A stretch of 64,000 bases of DNA from Garcia nutans (Eukaryota > Streptophyta > Magnoliopsida > Malpighiales > Euphorbiaceae). Position 1 is the stretch's first letter. Each line of letters opens with the position of its first letter. The position numbers and the translations under genes were made by a program. The stretch is taken from the NCBI GenBank assembly GCA_947685225.1, contig CANTUV010000004.1:15903001-15967000 (forward strand), read 5' to 3'. Below are positions 34,421 to 47,503 of this stretch, in pieces. The notes under the pieces were generated by a model, which was not told the DNA's origin, made no database searches, and worked only from the letters and a program-made list of their open reading frames with translations.

Positions 34421-34527
34421 ACTGTTCATGCACTATTTATTATTCATAAATCGTAAATTTACTATTTATAAATAGTAGCAAATAGTATTTACTATTGGAG
34501 ATAGTACTTTTACTATCCATGAACAGT
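34421..34527. repeat. 107-bp inverted-repeat unit upstream of the antisense gene
   Basis: Ends ACTGTTCATG and CATGAACAGT are a perfect 10-base inverted repeat; the inside is AT-rich with TACTATTTATAAATAGTA. It could be a small MITE-like insertion or a promoter palindrome. Confidence 0.5.
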
Positions 34528-34559
34528 TTTGAATTTTATTTTTTTGCTTGTCGTTTCTC

Positions 34560-34659
34560 TATAAAAAGCCACCATTCCTTCATTTCATTTTGCAGCGCGA
34601 TTTCAATTTCATAAATCTCTCAAATTTCTTTCAATTTTAGCACATATTTTTCAAAAACA
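34560..34659 (+). promoter_or_regulatory. TATA box and 5' UTR of the E3 antisense gene
   Basis: TATAAAAA at 34560-34567, 100 bases before the first ATG (34660-34662), which has an A-rich AAAACA context. This looks like an ordinary plant gene promoter, not an LTR promoter. Confidence 0.55.
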
Positions 34660-35463
34660 ATGCATGCTTCGAGGTCAGAGACTCATTCTAATGCCGAGTT
34701 ATTGGAGTTTATTATCATGAAGATGAAAATTTACATATACTGGCCAGGATGCCGCTCCATCGCAGTTCCAATCAAAAGAGCAGGGTAATTATTTTTTCCT
34801 TTTTTATTTCTCTTGATTTTTTTGTTGTGTGTGTGATTTTTTTATATTGTTATATATATTTTTTGTTATTTTTGATTATTTTTTATTTTTGATTTTTTTA
34901 TATTATGCTCTTTTATTATTATTGCGTTTGCCTTTATTATTATTTTTTATGTTTATTTGGTATTATTATTTTTTTAGAAAAATAAATTAGATTAAGCAAA
35001 TAGAATAATATGTACTTACCTGGTATTAACTTACCTGGGTCTGTGTTAGCATGATCATTGCGTTGTTCGGGCTGGAGGGTGTATTTACAAAGCCCGACAA
35101 TGGTACGATGTAGTGCCTTCTCGGGTAAGGCGGATTATTCGAGATTGCGGCTTTGAGCAGTTCATCTTACAATTGCCATCCGAGGAATATTAGATAGACC
35201 GGAGCATAGTTCAGGTGCTTGCAGAGCGATGGTTGGATACAACCCACACTTTTCACTTGCCCATTGGAGAGATGACAATCTGTCCGGTTGATTTTACTGC
35301 CATAACCGGACTTCGATATGATGGTGTTCCGATCCCTCTGACCAATGATATTTTAACATTTGAAGAAATGCAGGAATTAATTGGTATGGAACCATCATAT
35401 AAAGGGCCTTTTAAGATAAAAATCGAGCCAATTTGTAGTTATTAGATGAACTACGAAGGACAG
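34660..35463 (+). pseudogene. Plant mobile domain gene, 5' part (antisense in E3)
   Basis: Exon 1 (34660 to about 34784) encodes an unremarkable N-terminus. An intron of about 265 bases (donor GTAATT, acceptor GTGTTAG at 35049) leads to exon 2 with the PMD-type stretches FEQFILQLPSEEY, LAERWLDTTHTFHLPIGEM, CPVDFTAITGL and DGVPIPL. Stops at 35191-35193 and 35443-35445 break it, and the exon 1 to exon 2 phase does not fit perfectly. E4 cuts it at 35463; the interrupted frame resumes at 47509. PMD proteins include host silencing factors of the MAIN/MAIL type and copies carried by transposons. The exact function of this one is unknown. Confidence 0.7.
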
Positions 35464-37589
35464 TGTGAGCGGGGATTTTCGCCCCCACTCCCGGTGGAAT
35501 GGTTCTTACAACTTCGGCACTGTTTAGGCTCAGGGCCTTAGAGAATACGGACCTAAGTCTGGAGAAAATGGAGTCGACACCCGGACGGGCTGGGAAAAAA
35601 GAAAGGGGTGGATGACTCGATTCCTAAGGAATCCCCAACCCCCTAATGGGTTCGGAAAGTTGGGTACGTGTGGGGAAGGTGAGAAATGGCCCAGCACCCC
35701 CACAACGCCCGGTTCATTGGAACTGGCCTCCTTTACAGGTCTTAATATTATAAAATTCTTAAGTATAATAACATTATCCATATTACACACAATAACAAGA
35801 AAACATCATTGTATTAAAATCAAAGCAATGTCCAAAAAAAAACAAAACAAATAAATGGACACCCATCCAAGGATGGAAACATGTCCTTACATCACATGCC
35901 TAGATAGGACACCCACCAAAAGGTAGAAACATGCCATTTACATAAGTTCTAAAATAGAAAATCAAATTAAATTACATGATGTTTAACTAGTGAGGTACCC
36001 ACCAAGTGGAAACATACCTCTTACAACTTTTGGAAATCTAAATTGATTGATAAAAGTAAATAATCATTCATCAAAAGTATTTAAATATCAATAAAATAAA
36101 CATCTATCCATGATAAATTAAATAAATCAAGTATTGAAATTAAATAGATTAAGGCATAAGAGATAAATCAAGGTATAAATAAATGTGGAATTGAATAAAG
36201 CAAATAAAAGTTCAATTATAGCTACTGTGACTTTGTATGGAATTAAAATAGATTAGGGTTTTATGTTTTAAAAGGTTGGTAAGACTCTTTGATTAACCAA
36301 ATTAAGGTTTGAATGATGAAATCATGAAACTAGCGTTTTAAATACCTTAAAATACTTTAATTTGTGATTTTTTTTGGTTATTGAATTTTAAGCTGCTGTG
36401 CAATTTTTGGGTTTTCATGTTTTTTATGTTTTAAAAGGATTAGGGTTTATTATTTTAGGTTTAAAAGTTGAATTTTGGATTTTAGGCTTTAAAATTAGGG
36501 TTCTCGGGTAAAAGATAATTTTTAGGGTTTTAGAAATCAATTTGATATTCTATGAAGTTTTGTGAATTTAAACAAATGAATTGAAGTTTTTATAAGTAGA
36601 AAAATGTTTTTTTTTAAGGTTTTTTGAATGAAATAGAACCTACTTTAAAATTTTGAAAGAAACAGAATTTGATTTTGGTTTTGTAGAAAAATATGTTCAA
36701 TTAAAGTTTTAAGATTTGTAAGAAGAAAAAATAACAATTTTAAGTCTTTTTAGAAAAGAAAGTCACGTTTTAGTGTTTTAACTTTGGAAAACTAAATTAA
36801 AGTTCTAAGATTTTAACTCTTGAAAAACACAAAAAAACCCTAGTTTAGCTACTGTGTAAAAAAATAGAATTTAGAATTTCATACCTTCTTTTGTAAGTTG
36901 CTCCAAAACAATTCTTCTTGGATGAACTAGCACCAAAGACAAGCCTTTTTTGCCTTTGGAATCCCTTTCTTCGTGATGCTGCTGTTCCAGAAAAATTTAA
37001 ATTGAATTTCTTCTTTTCCTTCCTTGATTTGGTTTCAAACTTTCCAAACCCCCTTTGGATTTCCTCTCTCTCGGCCACCCTAATTTTAATTGCCTTTTGT
37101 CATTTTTATAGTGGTTTAAGGTTATTTATTCCTAATTAATTAAAGTAAGTGATATTAATAAAAAAAATAAATTAAAACCTAATTGGATTAGGTTTCGAAA
37201 AATTTGCTTCGAAAAATTTTGCGCTGGCGAAAACTGTGGCAGCCGGGCCCGTGGCTGGGCCAGTGCGTGCGTTGCCAGCCTGCAGGAAATTCCTGCGGGA
37301 AGTTATTTCGCCCGCAGTAAATTCCTGCAGGCGAAACGCCCGAAGGCCTGAGGGTGAGCTGCTGCTGGGCCGACGGGCCCACGAGACCACTTTTGCTGCC
37401 GATTTTTTTTTCCGACTCCGATTTTTATTTTTTAATTTTTATTTGTCTATTTTTTTTTATTAATAAAAATTAGATAATAAAGCAAAAAATATTTAATTAA
37501 AATTATTTTGGACCAATTAGACAACAAAAATCATTTTGGACTAAATAAAGCATATTGGATCGGATTGGGTCAGAAATTTAGGGTCTACA
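35464..37589 (-). repeat. E4 3' LTR
   Basis: About 2.13 kb, close to the 5' LTR at 45328-47503. The PPT (plus strand GTTTGACCCCTGC, one change from consensus) follows at 37590. Confidence 0.85.
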
Positions 37590-37669
37590 GTTTGACCCCT
37601 GCTTGAATGATCTGAAACCTTAGTGAAAGAGAGTGAAAAGCAATAAGACTTAATTTTTGAGGTTTTGGG

Positions 37670-38460
37670 TTCTAGACCCGAGAGATTTGGACACTCGATC
37701 CTAAACTAGACTTAAATACTCGATCCTATCTGGATTTGGGTACTCGATCCTAAATCGGATTTGGATACTCGATCCTAAACTGGATTTGGATACTCGATCC
37801 TAAATTGGATTTGGATACTTAATCCTAACTGGATTGGGATACTCGATCCTAAACTGGATTTGGATACTCGACCCTCAACTGGATTTGGATACTCGATCCT
37901 AAACTGGATTTGGATACTAGACCCTAACTGGATTCGGACACTCAATCCTAATTGGATTCGGATACTCGATCCTAAACTTGATTCGGATACTCAATCCTTA
38001 ATGGATTTGGATACTCGATCCTAAATCGGATTTGGATACTCGATCCTAAACTTTATTTTGATACTCGACCCTAAACTGGATTTGGATAGGATTTGGGTAC
38101 TCGATCCTAAATTGGATTTGGGTACTCAACCCTAAATTGGATTGTGATACTCGATCCTAACTTTATTTGGATACTTGATCCTAACTTGGATTTGGATACT
38201 CGATCCTAAACTGGATTGGGATACTCGATCCTAACTGGATTCGGACACTCAATCCTAACTGGATTCGGACACTCGATCCTAAACTTGATTGGGATACTCG
38301 ATCCTAAATGGATTTGGATACTCGATCCTAAATTGGATTTGGATACTCGATCCGAAATTTGATTGGGATACTCGATCCTAACTTGATTTGGATACTTGAT
38401 CCTAAACTTGATTAGGATACTCGATCCTAACCTGGGTACTTTGACTTGAGATTTGAATTG
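37670..38460. repeat. E4 3' UTR array, GGATACTCGATCC type
   Basis: About 27-base units, mostly with arms GGAT/ATCC; one (about 38097) reads GGGT/ATCC and one (about 38122) GGGT/ACCC. Confidence 0.8.
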
Positions 38461-38955
38461 ATTTTGATTTAATTTGGGTACTTGGACCCGAGATTAGATT
38501 TGATTTGGGTACTTGGACCCAAGAATGGGTGCTTGGACTTGAGATTGAGTTTGACTGACCTTTTATCATTTGAGAAGTTTGACTGCTCCGGTTGTTTTAT
38601 GCATTGTGATTCTTCACCATCAAAATGGATCTTCACCCTTTGAGATCGGGTCTTCACCCTTAAAAATGGATCTTCATCCTTTGAGATTGGGTCTTCATCC
38701 TTTGAGATCGTGTCTTCACCCTTGAAAATGGATCTTCATCTTTTGAGATTGGGATCTTCATCCTTTGAGATCGGGTCTTCACCCTTGAAAATGGATCTTC
38801 ATCCTTTGAGATCGGGTCTTCACCCTTGAAAAGTGGATCTTCTTCCTTTGAGATCGGGCCTTCACCCTTGAAAATGGATCTTCATCCTTTAAGATCCGGT
38901 CTTCACCCTTGAAAAGTGGATCTTCATCCTTTGAGAACGGGTCTTCACCCTGGTT
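38461..38955. repeat. E4 3' UTR arrays, GGGTACTTGGACCC and CTTC types
   Basis: A short run of the ACTTGG units, then from about 38625 about eight CTTC hairpin pairs (GGAT/ATCC alternating with GGGT/ACCC). Confidence 0.8.
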
Positions 38956-41389
38956 TCAGCTCTTTTAGCTGGATTGGTCTTTCTTTTGCACCTTCATTCT
39001 TTTGAGAGTTCTATTGTTCCATTCTTTTGTTCTTTCTTTTTGCAAAGATTTAGCTATTTTTAATTGGACCTTATATCCTCTCCTTGCCCCCCCCTGTGTG
39101 GCAAAATATTTGTAAGTGAGTTTAAAAATATTTGGTATATAAACTCAAAAAAATTGAAAAGGAGAAACTTTGCCCCCTGTGTAGGCTCAAACCAAAGATT
39201 TTATCCATGCAAGCTTTGATTGATGTTTTTGCCGTCTTGTTCTTCTCATAAGCATGCGTTTCTTTTCTTTGCAAGATTACTGGAGCTTTCTCAAGCAATG
39301 GGCTTTCTATGCCCCCCTGATTTGATATCTTCTTTTGATTGCTTGCTGTTCATTTTGACAAGGAATAGACAACACAAGACAAGAAAGTGCGATGTGACAT
39401 GCTCGTGTATGCATGATATGCATGAATGATACTTACAGCGGTTTTATTGCCTCCCAGACTGAGGTGATCAGCAGAAGTGTTCTCATTGACTCTTTTTGAT
39501 GTTTGTTCAAGTCTTGCACGGAATGCTCGAAAGCTTTTGCATTTGTGGTTTTCATCTTCAAGATGTTGAAAACATGAGTGGTGGAGACCCTGAGCAGCAA
39601 AGTCAGGGATGCATTCATTTCCAATTATGTTTCAGCATGTCGGTTGATAGCTTCTTCATGACTTTGCCACTAATTATTTCAACAGACTTCCCTTAGCTCG
39701 AAGGCGTTGTATGACAAAACACTCTCTTTTTTCTTTTTCTTTTGAATTTTGATTTTGAAAACAAATGTTGGCTTTGCCAAATTAATGTCAATGTACCTCA
39801 ACATATCTATAACATGACAACCCTAGTTACCGTACTAAACTCGGGAATCAATTCTATTTAAGCAAGAATTGTTGCACTTCAGATAGGCACATACACATTG
39901 CTTGGCCAAAGGTCTTATTTGAGTTTAAATATTGTCTATCTCATATGCATGCTTATCCAAACTATCTCCACTAATAGACTCTACCTACCAAGAGAGCTCA
40001 ACAGGTCTTTGATAGGCTTGAAACGGGGTCTATAAGGGACATGGGTTAAAGTGGAGGCCATTTTGAGATTGGAGCTGGTGTGACACAATGGACAAACCCT
40101 CACACTACAAATTTCTTGTTGGAACTTTAGACAGCTTGGAGGCAACCTTGCTAGACTCCAAATTTCTTCTATCTTCTTAGCATTAATTTGGATCTTGATT
40201 AGGACAGTTTTTGCCCTTGCATAAAGTTTAAGACCCAAATTTGTTTCTTTTCTTCTTCTCCCTTTTCTTTCTTTTTATTTTTCTTACTCTTCCATTTCTT
40301 TTTCTTTTTGTCCTTCTTTCTTGTTGGACTACAGAACTTTCAAGAACTAGGTGGTCTTCCTCCTTTTCTCCAATTTTAATTGAATCTTTGGTTGGGTTGG
40401 ACCAATTCAAGCCAAACCGTCTTTATGGAAGCCTTTTGCTGCTTTAGGTAAAAGAGAACTCAGTTGGCTTTCTAAATTTCTTTTGTTCTTCTTTTTTATT
40501 TTTTATTTTTTTATTTTTTTTATTTTTTGCTCTTTTTTTTTCTTTTTCTTTTCTTTTTCTATTGATTTTTTCCTTTTTTTTTCTTTCTTTCTCTCCTTTT
40601 TTGTTTTTGGTTCTAGCTCAAACAGAGTTGTCTTATTTGTACCAACTTGGGCTTCCAATAAATAGGGATAAATCATTTATTACTACAATGTTGATGTTGT
40701 CTTGGAGATATTAAGGGAACTTCAACTACCCTTAGGGTCTTGAAAATGTCCACTATCTTTATGGTCTTGAGAACTTCAACTATCTTTATGGTCTTGAGAA
40801 ATCTTGACTAATCATTGCCCTTTTTTTATCTTAATGCCTCTTCATCTTAGTGATCATAAGACTTGCCAAAAGTATCACAACAGCTCAGGGTAGGTTATTA
40901 AGGTTATATGCCAATGAAAAGAAAGCTAAAATTTTATGAAGGCTCAAAGGGACAACTAGGGATTTATATTTAATTGGGTAGATACTAGTTGTTGGCTAAC
41001 CAAACAATGCCTAGATCATCTCTCCCTTAAATAAGTAGAGTTCAATTTCGCCTTGAAAGTTTGTCAAAGCATGTTCTAAGACTGACTAGGACCTAGACAA
41101 AGATAATTATGCAGGAGCCCTCTCTAAGTAAGCATACACAACTCAATGCTATAGAGTAATTCCCTCACCTAGTAAAGTCATTCGAGTCATGATGCATAAA
41201 TATATTAACTCATGAATTATCAAGATAGATTCCTCATTGGTTGAGCACCAAAATGAACAAAGACCAACAAAAATTTATGATGAAAGTAATTTATTCAAAC
41301 AAATTTAAATTTGAAAAACACGATAGTTCCAAAATATTAAATGAAGTAAGATTGAAAAGCAACATTCAAGCTAAGGAAAGTTCATTGAG
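38956..41389 (-). other. E4 non-coding middle segment
   Basis: Shared with E6 and E2h and in part with E5. It holds PPT-like tracts near 39087, 39171 and 39312, strong T-rich tracts (40240-40320, 40480-40610; polypurine on the element sense strand) and three CTTATGGTCTTGA repeats. A short frame at 39496-39696 and its opposite are kept in several copies but match nothing I recognise. Confidence 0.6.
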
Positions 41390-42787
41390 TTAGGCTTCTT
41401 TTCCCTTCATATCTTCAATATCCCCATCTTGAAAGGATGATAAAACAAAATCTTCTTCCAATCCTTTTCCCACCATGAAGGTTGCTGGTGGTGGCACTCT
41501 TCCAAATTTAGGCAAAAGGTTGTCTTTGGTATTGGGCTTATCTGGCTCAGGTAGCTTGCTACTATCAATCAAATCTTGGATCTCATGCCTTAATTAGGTA
41601 CACCTATCAGTCTCATGTCTTTGAGTCTGATGAAATTGACAAAAAGCCTTAGTATCAAATTTTGGGGGTAATGGACTAGGTAAAGGTCGAGGAGCCAATG
41701 GTTGTAACAACCCTTTCTTTTGTAGCTTATCGAAGACCCAAGACAAAGGCTTCCCCAGATCTAAAAACTGCCTTCTATTTGCTTGACCGGTTACATTAAC
41801 ATCAACTTCTTTTTGTGTGCTTTGATTTTTAGGCTGGTTGTTCCCTTTCTCATTCCTTCTTATTGAAAAGTGATTCTTCTCCCTTTCCCACTCTTCAATT
41901 TGTAGACCAGCTTGGAGAAGATCTTTGAAATCACGGATGAGTGTATGAGACATCCTCTTATGAAGATTAGGTAACACCCCTCTCACAATCATCCTTATTT
42001 GGTCGGATTCATCGGGCCTCTTCTTGAGTAAAGCGGCCTTATTTCTCCATCTCTTCACATAGTCCACAAAATGTTCATTTGGTCGTTGCCTAATGGACTC
42101 AACTTCCATTAAGGTAACTTCCATTTCAACATTGTATCCATATTGTTGGATGAAGGCTTTGTAAAGTAGATCCCAACTATTTTGTGTTCCATCATCCAAG
42201 GTATTGAACAAATTTTGGACAACAGGGTCCAATGAGAGCATAAAGTACCTTAGGGTTTGAGCCTTAGTAGCTCGAACAGACTGCATGGCAGTGATATACT
42301 ACTTCATATGGAGATGAGGATTTTCAGTGCCATTGTACTTAGCAAAGTAAGGCATCTTGAATTTACAAGGGATCTCTTTATCTTGTTCAAATAGTTTGTC
42401 GATCTCATACTTCTCTTCGGTTTTCAGCTTCTTCTCAAATTTCTTTTCTAAATCAGCAATCATCTTTTCAACATTAGATATCTCGGTCTTTTCAATAGTT
42501 GCCTTCTCGACAGCCTTCGGTTCTTTCTTCTTTTCTTGAACCTCTTGGTAGTATTGAGCCCAATCATCATCATCATCAATGACCACCTTTTCATCATCAA
42601 AAGCTACTTCATTAATTTTAGTCTTCCCTTTGTCCTTTGGTTTCTTAGTGCTAGCAGAAGCCTCGACATGATTCTCTAAGATTGCAGTCAATTGGTTCCT
42701 CATGGTCTCAGCCAGGGCCTCTTTTATTTCTTCCATCTTGGCATTGAGGGCTTCATCCACCATTCTTTGAATTTGTTCGGGATCCAT
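41390..42787 (-). pseudogene. E4 gag (two internal stops)
   Basis: Start ATG at 42787 (MDPEQIQRMVDEALN) and stop at 41390, 466 codons, the same length as E6. It has the acidic N-terminus with an Asp run, the gag domain and the knuckle CQFHQTQRHETDRC. TAG at 42299-42301 stands where E1 and E6 have Gln, a C-to-T type change, and a stop at 41594-41596 follows the knuckle. No protease follows the gag stop. Sequence is very close to E1 and E6 gag, which suggests shared ancestry and recent common mobilisation. Confidence 0.85.
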
Positions 42788-45309
42788 TGTTCTTGGTGAG
42801 TAAGTGATTGAGTCGTTGCTAGATGCTTCATCTCCGGCGTAGGTCAGATTGTCGTAAGCTTTTGAACTTTTGTAATCCAGGGTTGTGAGCCAGAGTGGAT
42901 CAATGATATGACATGCAAATGTATGCATGTATGCATGTATGCACAAATAATAGACAAACAAGGACAAATTAGGACATTCCTTCCAACCTTATAACATCCA
43001 CACACGAATGGAGAGTCTCTTTTACTAGGTATATGGTTAACCAAAATACCAACATGGGGTACCTTGCTTTTGAATAATTCCCTCGAACGTTTCAACCAAT
43101 AGTTATATCCTTGAAAATGGAAATCAATCCATGATAATTCCCATTAATTAGGTTTTAATCCATTCAACCAACTAAAGTAGCTTTTATGCTATATTGGATT
43201 AAAATGAAATTAAGAGGCTTATTATAAATAGATTTCTCACTTGAAAAGAGGTAGCTAGTGGTTCATGCCAAATACAAGCCCATAGTTAATTTATTCTTAG
43301 TGTAAACTAGGCCCACAATTGATTTTTGGTATTTCATAATTGACCTAAATATTTTTGCAAGCTCTTTCCAAGAAAATGTTGGGTGAAAATAGTTTTGTTT
43401 CTAAGCCCATTGTAAAAGATTTTTAGAAAAATGGATTTTGTGCTTAGTATTTGGGCCATGGGCCAAAGAATTTATTTATTTATTTATTTATTAGAAAAGT
43501 ATTATGTCCAAAGACCATCTTAAAAAATTTTGAAAATAGTTTTAGTCTTTTAGGCTTTAAAGAAAAATTTATTTTGAGCTTACAATATACTTAGGTCACA
43601 TTAGAAAAAGAACAAACCAAATAAGCCATGATTTAGACTAAGATAAACTAACCATAGTCAAACAACATACATTTAGGGTAAAACCTAAGGAAAGTAACTA
43701 GGCCAATTACATGAGCTTTAGTCTTTGGGTAAAAAGGCTTAGTTTCCCATAGCAAGTATATATCAAATGGTACGAGGCTATGATTTGTTATGCCATGCTC
43801 GATCTCCATACTGTTAGGAAATCAAGGAGATCACAGCAAACTAAAAACACGCAGCGAAAAAATTTGATCTTTGTTTTCCCATCAGGATCCATGCTGTTCG
43901 TTTAATTAGACAAAAGTGTTCAAAGAACTAACCTGTTGATGATTAGAAATCACAGTTTGGAAGAGATGCCTTGATCGCGAAACACCCTCTATCACGTATC
44001 CACACGAATGCTACCGTCTGGAGTGCTAGCTCTCTACAACGGCGAAGGCTGAAAAACGTTTTCTCTAAAACGTATTAGGGTTCTTTCTTTTTTTTTTTTC
44101 GTTCTCCTTTTATTTTCTAAAGTTACCTATAAGAAGACTTAACGTCTGGAGTGAATATAATCACTCCAGAATCAAATTCAAAATTGGATAAGGTAAGTCA
44201 AATTTAGAATCCAAATCTAATTAGGATTCTGAATATATTATCTAATAATATATATATAAATGAAAATAATAATAATAATAAATATTAATATCTAATATTA
44301 ATATTATTAATATTATATCCAGCCCAAAGCGCATTCTTGTGTGTGACCCGATAGGCCCATATTAATTGGCAGTCAATTTAATCTCTATTAAACCAATAAG
44401 TCATAATTGGCCTCTAGCAAGGCGTTACAACTACCCAATTAATATAAGGAATGTCCAATTTGCCTAATAATAGTACATGCATTAATCCCTTTGTCACATG
44501 ATATCTAGCTTGAACATAAGTCATGGTCAACGTCATACTTATATTGTCCAAACTTATGATTACTCGATCTCTATGTAGACTGATAAAAACAAATGAAATT
44601 GATCACACTATCAATTCATTTGAGCACGTCCATGCATTTCACAGTATCACTTATCGAGGGGCCCAAAAGATATCTCTCTCAAAGAAAGGGACAAATTCTA
44701 TCTTGATTGTTCATTATCCTCTACATAATTTCTATCATATATGATCATAACCTTTATTACTATCCAGTTACGGATAATGTTTGATCATGTCAAAATATAA
44801 TAGTCCTTATATTGGAAACTATGACAATCTCAAGTCAAAGAATTAATACATAACTATCATGAGATATACTTATGACACTAACCCATGTAGTAATCTCATG
44901 ATGGGTCTATCCAATACATTGTTCTCTAACAAGTATCTATGAAATTGATTTGTATCACTATACACATAACCATCTGATGATTATCAAATCAATGTTCATA
45001 CTGGTTAAGAATTAATTTTTTATCTCTATAACAATAATAAACCAGGGACAAATATCAAAATTGTGTAACATGCAAATAAACAATAATGATCCAAATAAAT
45101 GTATAATATAAAGATCGAAATAAATGGCCTAGAGCACATACACTAACACATACCTTGAGTGAAAGTATGGTATCCCTTACATAACACAACACGGGTAACA
45201 CGGGCTTCCTAACTCATGCACACGATGCAAACTAATATGATGCAATTGATAAATTCATTATAAGAAAGAATAGAATAATATAAAGACCAACAGAATCAAC
45301 TTCTCTTAT
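42788..45309 (-). other. E4 leader with inserted solo LTR
   Basis: Matches the E1 leader on both sides of the insertion. Includes a TGCATGTA repeat just before gag (about 42915-42935). No gene. Confidence 0.6.
43812..45148 (-). mobile_element. Solo LTR, probably Copia type
   Basis: 1337 bases with ends TGTTAG...CTAACA, flanked by a perfect 5-base duplication catac (43807-43811 and 45149-45153). On the minus strand it ends with a TCGCTGCGTG stretch and CCTAACA, as many plant Copia LTRs do. There is no interior, so it is a recombination product. The family assignment is from LTR features only. Confidence 0.8.
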
Positions 45310-45326
45310 CTCCAGTGGAGTCGCCA
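45310..45326 (-). promoter_or_regulatory. E4 primer-binding site for tRNA-Arg
   Basis: Minus strand TGGCGACTCCACTGGAG, one base from the consensus. Confidence 0.85.
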
Positions 45327-45327
45327 C

Positions 45328-47503
45328 TATGAGCGGGGATTTTTGCCCCCACTCCCGGTGGAATGGTTCTTGCGACTTCGGCACTGTTTAGGCTTGGGGC
45401 ATTAGACAACACGGACCTAAGTTTAAAAAAATAGAGTCGCCACCCGGATGGGCCGGGAAAAAAGAAAGGGGTGGATGACTCGATTCCTAAGGAATCCCCA
45501 ACCCCCTAATGGGTTTGGAAAGTTGGGTACGTGTGGGGAAGGTGAGAAATGGCCCAGCACCCCCACAACGCCCGGTTCATTAGAACTGGCCTCCTTTATA
45601 GATCTTAATATTATAAAATTCTTAATTATAATAACATTATCCATATTACACACAATAACAAGAAAGCATCATTGTATTAAAATCAAAGCAATGTCCAAAC
45701 AAAACAAAATAAATAAATGGACATCCATCCAAGGATGGAAACATGTCCTTACATCACATGCCTAGATAGGACACCCACCAAAAGGTAGAAACATGCCCTT
45801 TACATAAGTTCTAAAATAGAAAAGGAAATTAAATTACATGATGTTTAACTAGTGAGGTACCCACCAAGTGGAAACATACCTCTTACAACTTTTGGAAATC
45901 TAAATTGATTGATAAAAGTAAATAATCATTCATCATAAATAAATCATTCATCAAAAGTATTTAAATATCAATAAAATAAACATCCATCCATGATAAATTA
46001 AATAAATCAAGTATTGAAATTAAATAGATTAAGGCATAAGAGATAAATCAAGGTATAAATAAATGTGGAATTGAATAAAGCAAATAAAAGTTCAATTATA
46101 GCTACTGTGACTTTTTATGGAATTAAAATAGATTAGGGTTTTATGTTTTAAAAGGTTGGTAAGACTCTTTGATTAACCAAATTAAGGTTTGAATGATGAA
46201 ATCATGAAACTAGAGTTTTAAATACCTTAAAATACTTTAATTTGTGATTTTTTTGGTTATTGAATTTTAAGCTACTGTGCAATTTTTGAGTTTTCATGTT
46301 TTCATGTTTTTTATGTTTTAAAAGGATTAGGGCTCATAAAAATTAGGGTTTAAGATTTTAAAAGGATTAGGGTTTATTATTTTAGGTTTAAAAGTTGAAT
46401 TTTGGATTTTAGGCTTTAAAATTAGGGTTCTCGGGTAAAAGATAATTTTTAGGATTTTAGAAATCAATTTGATATTCTATGAAGTTTTGTGAATTTAAAC
46501 AAATGAATTGAAGTTTTTATAAGTAGAAAAGATGTTTTTTTAAGGTTTTTTGAATGAAATAGAACCTACTTTAAAAATTTGAAAGAAACAGAATTTGATT
46601 TTTGTTTTGTAGAAAAATATGTTCAATTAAAGTTTTAAGATTTGTAAGAAGAAAAAATAACAATTTTAAGTCTTTTTAGAAAAGAAAGTCACGTTTTAGT
46701 GTTTTAACTTTGGAAAACTAAATTAAAGTTCTAAGATTTTAACTTTTGAAAAACACAAAAAAACCCTAGTTTAGCTACTGTGTAAAAAATTAGAATTTAG
46801 AATTTCATACCTTCTTTTGTAAGTTGCTCCAAAACAATTATTCTTGGATGAACTAGCTCCAAAGACAAGCCTTTTTTGCCTTTGGAATCCCTTTTTTCAT
46901 GATGTTGCTGTTCCATAAAAATTTAAATTGAATTTCTTCTTTTCCTTTCTTGATTTGGTTTCAAACTTTCCAAACTCCCTTTGGATTTCCTCTCTCTCGG
47001 CCACCCTAATTTTAATTGCCTTTTGTCCTTTTTATATTGGTTTAAGGTTATTTATTCCTAATTAATTAAGGTAACCGATATTAATAAAAAAAAGAAATTA
47101 AAACCTAATTGGATTAGGTTTCGAAAAATTTTGCGCTAGCAAAAACTGTGGCAGCCGGGCCCGTGGCTGGGCCAGTGGACGCGTCGCCAGCCTGCAGGAA
47201 ATTCCTGTAGGAAGTTATTTCACCCGCAGGAATGTTTCGCCCGCAGGCCTGCGGGTGAGCTGCTGCTGGGCCGACGGGCCCGCACGACCACTTTTCGCTG
47301 CCAATTTTTTTTCCGACTCCGATTTTTATTTTTATTTTTATTTTTTTATTTTGATTTGTTTATTTTATTTTTTATTAATAAAAATTAGATACTAAAGCAA
47401 AAACTATTAATTAAAATTATTTTGGACCAATTAGACAACAAAAATCATTTTGGACTAAATAAAGCATATTGGATCGGATTGGGTCAAAAATTAAGGGTCT
47501 ACA
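45328..47503 (-). repeat. E4 5' LTR
   Basis: About 2.18 kb, complete. Internal PBS-like site near 45434. Compared with the 3' LTR it has an extra GGGCTCATAAAAATTAGGG-type stretch near 46330. Confidence 0.85.

Larger units (their letters stand above)
35464..47503 (-). mobile_element. E4: gag-only Tat element inserted in the E3 antisense gene
   Basis: Both LTRs, PPT, 3' UTR repeats, a non-coding middle, gag, leader and PBS are present; protease, RT and integrase are absent. The interior jumps from the gag stop straight into the middle segment, as in E6. The flanks gacag (35459-35463) and gaagg (47504-47508) match at only three of five bases, yet the gene frame on each side fits if one is taken as the duplicate. 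A solo LTR sits in its leader. Confidence 0.85.

Noticed and set aside
39496..39696. Frame with CICGFHLQDVENMSGGDP, partly kept in E5 and E6
   Set aside because: Ends and frame differ between copies and both strands are partly open; I recognise no family, so it stays with the middle segment.
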